The notes below the pieces were generated by a model. That model worked only from the letters and a program-made list of their open reading frames with translations. It made no database searches and was not told the origin of the DNA. Source: Alphaproteobacteria bacterium (GTDB lineage: Bacteria; Pseudomonadota; Alphaproteobacteria; ATCC43930; CGMCC-115725). From it: a DNA stretch of 9,289 nt. Both the position numbers and the translations under genes were made by a program. The first letter of the stretch is position 1; every line of letters starts with the position of its first letter. Location of the stretch: contig VAZF01000222.1 in the NCBI GenBank assembly GCA_005888425.1, positions 1-9,289 of the forward strand, written 5' to 3'. Shown here piece by piece: positions 5,222 through 9,289 of this stretch.

Positions 5222-7996
5222 ATGAAGGCGATGACGGCGGCGGCCAGCTCGGCCGACGCGGTGCTGCGCCCCGGTCTTTTGCCGGGGGTCGCGCCCCAAT
5301 CCGATGCAGAACGCGTGCCGCAGCCGCCTATTCCGCCGGAGGTCAGCAACCTCGAATCGTCGGTCTATCGCTTCATCCTGAAGCACAGCATGAAGCAGCA
5401 GATCCTGCTGCTGTTGCTGACGCTGTCTTCCTTCCCGTTCCTCTACTACTCGCTCGACCTGCCAAAAACGATCGTCAACCGGGCGATCGGCGGCAAGCAT
5501 TTCCCCGAGCAGCTGCTCGGGTTCGAATTCGATCAGGTGCCGTACCTGATGATCCTCTGCGCGGCGTTTCTCGCGCTCGTCTTCATCAACGGCGCCTTCA
5601 AATACGCCATCAATACCTTCAAGGGCCAGATCGGCGAGCGCATGCTGCGGCGCTTCCGTTATTCGCTGTATCAGCGGCTGCTCTGCTTCCCGCTGTCGTA
5701 TTTCCATAAGAACTCGTCGGCCCAGATCATCCCGATGATCACGGTCGAATGCGAGCAATTGGGCGGCTTTATCGGCGACGCGTTTAATTTGCCGCTGTTC
5801 CAGGGCGGCCAGCTGCTGACGATGATCCTCTTCATGTTCATGCAGGACCCGATCCTCGCCGCCGCCGCGATCGCGCTCTACCCGGTGCAGGGCTACATCA
5901 TCCCGAAATTGCAGTTCAAGGTGAACCAGCTCGCCAAGCAGCGCGTGCGCACGGTGCGCCAGGTCGCCGACCGCGTCCAGGAATCGGCGGCCGGCATCGT
6001 CGAGATCCAGGCGAACGACACGGTCAAGCTGAACCTGACCGATTTTGCACACGTTCTCGGTCGAATTTATGACATCCGCTTCGAGATCTATAAGCGCAAA
6101 TTCTTTGCCAAGTTCCTCAACAACTTCATCGGCCAGTTGACGCCATTCTTTTTCTATTCGCTGGGCGGCTATCTCGTCATCAAGGGCGATCTATCGTTCG
6201 GCGCGCTGGTCGCGATCACGGTGGCACAGAAAGATCTGGCCTCGCCCTGGAAGGAGCTCCTCGACTTCTACCAGATCAAGGAGAACTCGCGGATCACCTA
6301 CGAGCAGATCGTCGAGCAGTTCCAGCCCTCCGGCATGACCGACGCCAAGCTGCTGCTCGCCGAGCCGGAGCAGGTGATGCCGCTAACGGGCGAGCTCTCG
6401 GTCGCCAATGTATCGTTGGACGAGGACGACAAGAGCCGCGTCGTCGACGCGGTGAGCTTCACGGTGCAGCTCGACGAGCATGTCGCGATCATCGGCCAAA
6501 GCGGCAGCGGCAAGAGCGAGCTCGCGCTATTGCTCGCGCGCCTCGCCCGGCCGTCGAGCGGCCGCATCACGGTGGGCGGGCTCGATTTTGCCGAATTGCC
6601 GGTAGCCGTGATCGGCCGCCGCATCGGCTATGCCGCCGCGATGCCGTATCTCTTTGCCGGCACCTTGCGGGACAATCTGCTGCTCGCGTTGCGGCACATT
6701 CCGCTGCGGCCGCCCGAATACGACGAGACGCTCGGCCGGGAGCGCGAGCGACAGCTCTACGAGGCGCGCCGCTCCGGCAACATCGATTTCGATCTGCAGG
6801 CCGACTGGATCGATTACCGGAGCGCCGGCGTCTCCGGCCCCGCGGAGCTGACCGAACGTATTGCCGAAATCCTGCGGCGCCTCGATTTCGAGGAGGACAT
6901 CTACGGCCTCGGGTTGCGCGGCCGGCTCGATCCGGCGGCGCAGCCCGAACTCGCCCAGCGCCTCCTCGAAGCGCGCCGCGCCCTGGAGCAGCGGCTCGTC
7001 GCCGAGGGCATCACGAACCTCGTCGAGACCTACGACCCCGAGCGCTACAACTCGAACGCCACGGTCGCCGAGAACCTGCTGTTCGGGACGCCGATCGGCC
7101 CCACCTTCGAGCTCGACGCGCTCGCCGACAATATTCATGTTCGCCGCGTGCTCGACCAGCTCGGGCTGACCGACGACCTTGTCGAGGCCGGGCGTCAGGT
7201 CGCCGCGACGATGACCGAGATGTTCGCCGGTCTGCCGCCCGAACACGAATTTTTCGAGCAGTTCAGCTTTATCGGCGCGCATGAATTGCCGGAATTCGCC
7301 TCGGTCCTCGCCGCCGCTGAAAATGGCGGGGTCGGCGGGCTCGACCGGCAGCAGCGGGACAAGCTGTTGTCCCTGCCGTTCAAGCTGATCGCGGCGAGGC
7401 ATCGCCTCGGCATTCTCGAGGAAGGCATGCAGCAGCGCCTCCTCGAAGCGCGCCGCGCCTTCCGCGAGAGCCTGCCGGACGAGGCACGCAGCCAGATCGA
7501 GTTTTTCGATCCCGCCCGCTACAACGCCGCCGCCTCGCTGCAGGATAACATGCTCTTCGGCAAGATCGCTTATGGCGAGGCCGATGCCGTAGCACGTGTG
7601 CCGCAGGTTCTGCGCGACGTGCTCGAGGCGCTCTCCCTGCGCTCCGCCGTGATGGATGTCGGGCTCGACTATCATGTGGGCACCGCCGGCTCGCGCCTCT
7701 CATTGGCGCAGCGCCAGCGCGCCGCGATCGCCCGCGCCCTGCTGAAGCGGCCCGATCTGTTGATCCTCAACGAGGCGACCAGCGGGCTCGACGCTCCGGC
7801 GCAGACCAAGGTCGCCGCCGGGTTGCGCGAGGAGATGGCCGGGCGTGGTCTCATCTGGGTGCTGCACCGCGCCAGTCTCGCGCGCAATTTTGCCCGCGTG
7901 CTGGTGATGAGCGGTGGCAAGTTGCAGGAGCAGGGACGCTTCGAGGAGTTGGACCGCAAGGATTCGTTGACCGCGCTATTGATGGCGGCGGAATGA
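5222..7996 (+). CDS. ABC exporter-like protein: membrane domain plus one expanded ATPase domain
   Basis: This 924-residue protein starts at ATG 5222 behind GGAGG; an in-frame ATG at 5231 is an alternative. Residues 1-45 are Pro/Ala-rich and probably cytoplasmic. An exporter-type membrane domain follows, with hydrophobic spans at about 61-80, 107-126, 195-208, 211-228, 300-320 and 324-336; ESAAGIVEIQAND (254-266) resembles an exporter coupling region. The ATPase domain has Walker A GQSGSGKS (425-432), a Q-loop region IGYAAAMP (468-475), signature LSLAQRQR (826-833), Walker B LLILNEATSGLD (846-857) and H-loop H882. Walker A to signature spans about 395 residues where roughly 100 is usual, so about 290 extra residues are inserted, containing repeated helical-subdomain-like units. 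Motif departures are Q-loop Gln to Ala473, Walker B Asp to Asn850 and LSGGQ to LSLAQ; Glu851 and His882 remain. I recall large alphaproteobacterial ABC proteins with this layout, but no assigned function. Lipid or glycolipid transport is inference from the neighbouring glycosyltransferases. Confidence 0.88.
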   Translation: MKAMTAAASSADAVLRPGLLPGVAPQSDAERVPQPPIPPEVSNLESSVYRFILKHSMKQQILLLLLTLSSFPFLYYSLDLPKTIVNRAIGGKHFPEQLLGFEFDQVPYLMILCAAFLALVFINGAFKYAINTFKGQIGERMLRRFRYSLYQRLLCFPLSYFHKNSSAQIIPMITVECEQLGGFIGDAFNLPLFQGGQLLTMILFMFMQDPILAAAAIALYPVQGYIIPKLQFKVNQLAKQRVRTVRQVADRVQESAAGIVEIQANDTVKLNLTDFAHVLGRIYDIRFEIYKRKFFAKFLNNFIGQLTPFFFYSLGGYLVIKGDLSFGALVAITVAQKDLASPWKELLDFYQIKENSRITYEQIVEQFQPSGMTDAKLLLAEPEQVMPLTGELSVANVSLDEDDKSRVVDAVSFTVQLDEHVAIIGQSGSGKSELALLLARLARPSSGRITVGGLDFAELPVAVIGRRIGYAAAMPYLFAGTLRDNLLLALRHIPLRPPEYDETLGRERERQLYEARRSGNIDFDLQADWIDYRSAGVSGPAELTERIAEILRRLDFEEDIYGLGLRGRLDPAAQPELAQRLLEARRALEQRLVAEGITNLVETYDPERYNSNATVAENLLFGTPIGPTFELDALADNIHVRRVLDQLGLTDDLVEAGRQVAATMTEMFAGLPPEHEFFEQFSFIGAHELPEFASVLAAAENGGVGGLDRQQRDKLLSLPFKLIAARHRLGILEEGMQQRLLEARRAFRESLPDEARSQIEFFDPARYNAAASLQDNMLFGKIAYGEADAVARVPQVLRDVLEALSLRSAVMDVGLDYHVGTAGSRLSLAQRQRAAIARALLKRPDLLILNEATSGLDAPAQTKVAAGLREEMAGRGLIWVLHRASLARNFARVLVMSGGKLQEQGRFEELDRKDSLTALLMAAE
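6956..6982 (+). repeat. Direct repeat, copy 1 (27 bp, inside the ABC gene)
   Basis: A perfect 27-bp match to 7433-7459, 477 bp away and in the same reading frame, encoding QRLLEARRA (residues 579-587). It marks the start of one unit of the internally repeated insertion in the ATPase domain. The match is exact at DNA level while the flanks have diverged. Confidence 0.9.
7433..7459 (+). repeat. Direct repeat, copy 2 (27 bp, inside the ABC gene)
   Basis: Second copy of the 27-bp repeat at 6956-6982, encoding QRLLEARRA at residues 738-746. The protein similarity continues about 40 residues downstream (FDPARYNAAASLQDNMLFG here, YDPERYNSNATVAENLLFG in the first unit). Confidence 0.9.
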
Positions 7997-8022
7997 CCGA
8001 ACGCTGCAAGATAACCAATACA

Positions 8023-8079
8023 GGTTCCCGCGCGCGAACCCGCCCCCTTTCGGGGGCTATGGGTTTTCGCGACGGGACC
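8023..8079 (+). promoter_or_regulatory. Long imperfect intergenic palindrome before the cyclic-nucleotide gene
   Basis: Between the ABC stop (7996) and the next start (8091), a nested hairpin can be drawn. GCCCCC (8042-8047) pairs with GGGGGC (8052-8057) around a TTTC loop. It extends through CCC (8039-8041) with GGG (8061-8063), CGCG (8033-8036) with CGCG (8068-8071), and CCCG (8027-8030) with CGGG (8073-8076), with small bulges; GG/CC at the ends can pair too. No uridine run follows the closed structure, so it is not a textbook intrinsic terminator. It ends one base before the GGAGG at 8081-8085. Possible roles are a partial terminator, an RNA stability or processing element between genes, or control of translation of the downstream gene. 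Confidence 0.6.
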
Positions 8080-8080
8080 G

Positions 8081-8085
8081 GGAGG
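8081..8085 (+). promoter_or_regulatory. Ribosome binding site that fixes the GTG start at 8091
   Basis: GGAGG with 5 nt spacing to GTG 8091. It supports the GTG as the true start of the cyclic-nucleotide-binding protein and lies directly beside the palindrome at 8023-8079. Confidence 0.75.
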
Positions 8086-8090
8086 AAACC

Positions 8091-8591
8091 GTGAGTCTGG
8101 TGCAGGAATACGAGCTGCTTCGCCGCGTGCCGATGTTTGCGGACATCGAGCCGGCGAGGCTCAAATTGGTCGCCTTCATGAGCGAGCGAGTCGGCTTTGA
8201 CGACGGCAAGCTGCTCTGCCGTCAGGGCGATCCGGGCGATGCGGCCTATCTGATCATCGAGGGCGAGGTCGAGATTGTCCTCGAAGGACCGGCCGGGCCG
8301 CTGACTGTCGCGACGATCGGCGCTAACGAGATCGTCGCCGAGATGGCGATCTTGTGCGACACGACACGCAACGCCAGCGTGCGGGCCAAGGGGCGGGTCG
8401 TCGCGCTGCGCATCTCGAAGGAGCCGTTCGTGCGCATGGTGCGCGAATTCCCGGCGATGGCGGTGTCGATCATGCGCGAATTGGCGAACCGCCTCGATTC
8501 GACGAACACGCAGCTGAGTGCGGCGTTATCCGAGGTGCGCCGCCTGCGCGAGGGCGCCGGCGCACCGGCCTCCCAAGAAGCTGGCGCCTAG
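8091..8591 (+). CDS. Stand-alone cyclic-nucleotide-binding-domain protein (Crp-like, no HTH)
   Basis: This 166-residue protein starts at GTG behind a good GGAGG. It is essentially one cNMP-binding beta-roll with flanking helices: LLRRVPMFADIEPARLKLVA (9-28) is the typical entry helix, LLCRQGDPGDAAYLIIEGEV (41-60) the conserved strand-turn with the Gly-rich motif, and NEIVAEMAILCDTTRNASV (79-97) the phosphate-binding cassette. In the cassette E84 and R93 match the usual ribose- and phosphate-contacting residues, but the usual Gly before the Glu is Ala83, and Thr-Arg replaces Pro-Arg. ISKEPFVRMVREFPAMAVSI matches the C-helix region. The last 30 or so residues are helical then Ala/Gly-rich. There is no DNA-binding helix-turn-helix and no enzymatic or membrane domain, so it probably acts through a protein partner. 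Its place right after the ABC gene suggests a regulatory subunit, which is inference; ligand binding is likely but unproven. Confidence 0.92.
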   Translation: MSLVQEYELLRRVPMFADIEPARLKLVAFMSERVGFDDGKLLCRQGDPGDAAYLIIEGEVEIVLEGPAGPLTVATIGANEIVAEMAILCDTTRNASVRAKGRVVALRISKEPFVRMVREFPAMAVSIMRELANRLDSTNTQLSAALSEVRRLREGAGAPASQEAGA

Positions 8592-8599
8592 CCGAGCCG

Positions 8600-9088
8600 G
8601 TGAGCCGGCTCGACAGCTTCATCCGCCGGCTCGAGGCGCAACGCGCTTGTCTCGACCATGCGGCCCGGCTGGTCGCCGGCCTCGACGGCGCGGTGCTTGA
8701 ATTGGGGCTCGGCAACGGCCGCACCTACGACCATCTGCGCGAGCTGTTTCCCGGGCGCGACATCTATGTCTGCGAGAAAAAGGTGGCGGCGCATCCCGAC
8801 TGCGTGCCGCCGCCCGAGCGGCTGATCCTCGGCGACATGCGCGAGACCCTGCCGGCGGCTCATGCCCGGCTCGGTGGCCGGGTCGCGTTGGCGCATCTTG
8901 ATGCCGGCACCGGTGACGCCGCTGCCAACCACGCCCTCGCCGCCGAACTGATGCCGCTCGTCGCGCCTTTGCTCTGCGCCGGCGGGATATTGGTCAGCGA
9001 CCCGCCCTTCGGACACGATGAGCTTGAGCCCCTGCCCTTGGCGGACGGCGTCCCCCTCGGCCGCTACCACCTCTACCGCCGGGTTTAG
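8600..9088 (+). CDS. Small class I SAM-dependent methyltransferase (Methyltransf_17-like)
   Basis: I start this gene at GTG 8600, 8 bp after the upstream stop, giving 162 residues. The frame is open further upstream (from 8354), but that part is the shadow of the cyclic-nucleotide gene. No strong Shine-Dalgarno is seen, so translation is probably coupled. The N-terminus reads VSRLDSFIRRLEAQRACLDH. AVLELGLGNGRTYDHL (31-46) is SAM-binding motif I. VCEK (57-60) ends the second strand where an acidic residue holds the SAM ribose, and LILGDMRETLP (75-85) and ALAHLDAGTGD (96-106) are the next strands. GGILVSDPPF (128-137) and the ending GRYHLYRRV complete the fold. I recall the short Pfam family Methyltransf_17 (PF12692) with this start, motif and end. 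The substrate is unknown; it could be a glycan, lipid or small molecule linked to the neighbouring genes. It converges on the next gene with a 4-bp overlap. Confidence 0.85.
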   Translation: MSRLDSFIRRLEAQRACLDHAARLVAGLDGAVLELGLGNGRTYDHLRELFPGRDIYVCEKKVAAHPDCVPPPERLILGDMRETLPAAHARLGGRVALAHLDAGTGDAAANHALAAELMPLVAPLLCAGGILVSDPPFGHDELEPLPLADGVPLGRYHLYRRV

Positions 9089-9273
9089 CGCAGATCGGGC
9101 TGTTTCGCTTCTAATAGGCTTTCCGCGAGCTGCTGATACTGCTCCGCAGCTACTATCAGCACGTCCCGGATCTTGGCGACCGACTCGGCCCCCGCGAGTA
9201 GGCGCAGCTTTTCGGCCTGTTCTAGATAGCGCTGTGCCCGCTGGGGAGCTGGTCCTGATCGGACGAGATCCAT
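9085..9273 (-). CDS. Small hypothetical protein, helical
   Basis: This 62-residue frame starts at ATG 9273 and ends at TAA 9085-9087, overlapping the methyltransferase stop tail to tail (TTAG at 9085-9088). The sequence is mostly amphipathic helix (RAQRYLEQAEKLRLLAGAES, then IRDVLIVAAEQYQQLAESLL), with no membrane span or signal peptide. The pattern (short Arg/Ala/Glu-rich helix, a loop, then a helix with AAEQYQQLAES) resembles many tiny unassigned proteins of alphaproteobacteria. Base composition is less extremely GC-rich than in its neighbours, which argues against a mere shadow. No clear Shine-Dalgarno is seen upstream within the 16 bases available, so the true start could lie beyond the window. 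I do not know its function. Confidence 0.6.
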   Translation of the reverse strand: MDLVRSGPAPQRAQRYLEQAEKLRLLAGAESVAKIRDVLIVAAEQYQQLAESLLEAKQPDLR

Positions 9274-9289
9274 GACAGGACCACTGCGG

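Noticed and set aside
5153..6052. 299-residue open frame on the minus strand
   Set aside because: It is antisense to the membrane domain of the ABC protein, and its sequence is charged and repetitive like a codon-mirror artefact. Accepting it would require a gene across the divergent promoter region.
6527..7675. 382-residue open frame on the minus strand inside the ABC gene
   Set aside because: It is the mirror of the ABC coding frame, where GC-biased codons rarely produce antisense stops. It has no recognisable motif and no ribosome binding site, and the sense strand is clearly coding.
8354..8599. Upstream extension of the methyltransferase frame, making 244 residues
   Set aside because: These bases encode the cyclic-nucleotide-binding domain in another frame. 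The methyltransferase fold begins at the GTG at 8600.
1..9289. CRISPR arrays, tRNA or rRNA genes, transposases, attachment sites
   Set aside because: I looked on both strands and saw no regularly spaced repeats, no cloverleaf or rRNA-like stretches, and no transposase or integrase motifs.

Overview
The window is GC-rich and packed with genes. It looks like a chromosomal segment from an alphaproteobacterium. Three things suggest this: strong GC bias at third codon positions, the look of the ABC transporter / cyclic-nucleotide-binding / small methyltransferase set, and a short GC-rich palindromic repeat of a type I associate with alphaproteobacterial genomes. Order and genus cannot be fixed from the sequence alone.

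Left arm (1-5138, minus strand): a compact five-gene operon read right to left. The order is a COG4671-like glycosyltransferase (5138-3909), a GT4-like glycosyltransferase (3912-2647), a second GT4-like glycosyltransferase (2639-1533), a histidine phosphatase (1536-955), and a second COG4671-like glycosyltransferase (958 to beyond the left edge). Three junctions are 4-bp start/stop overlaps (GTGA, ATGA, GTGA) and the fourth is a 7-bp gap, so the genes are probably co-transcribed and translationally coupled. The likely product is a multi-sugar glycan or glycolipid, which I cannot identify further. The last gene carries a 96-bp palindromic element inserted in frame (32 codons).

Centre (5139-5221): an 83-bp divergent intergenic region with a good Shine-Dalgarno for each flanking gene. 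It must hold the promoters of both arms, although I cannot name convincing -35/-10 boxes.

Right arm (5222-9088, plus strand): a 924-residue ABC exporter-like protein (membrane domain plus one nucleotide-binding domain with a large internally repeated insertion), a stand-alone cyclic-nucleotide-binding-domain protein, and a small class I SAM methyltransferase. A 57-bp imperfect palindrome fills much of the gap before the cyclic-nucleotide gene and ends just before its ribosome binding site. At the right edge a small unidentified gene (9273-9085, minus) converges on the methyltransferase, with a 4-bp tail-to-tail overlap.

Working model (inference): the left operon builds a glycan or glycolipid and the divergent ABC protein moves it or a related lipid, with the cyclic-nucleotide-binding protein as a possible sensor or regulatory subunit. 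The most unusual items are the expanded, motif-degenerate ATPase domain of the ABC protein and the in-frame palindromic insertion in the last glycosyltransferase.
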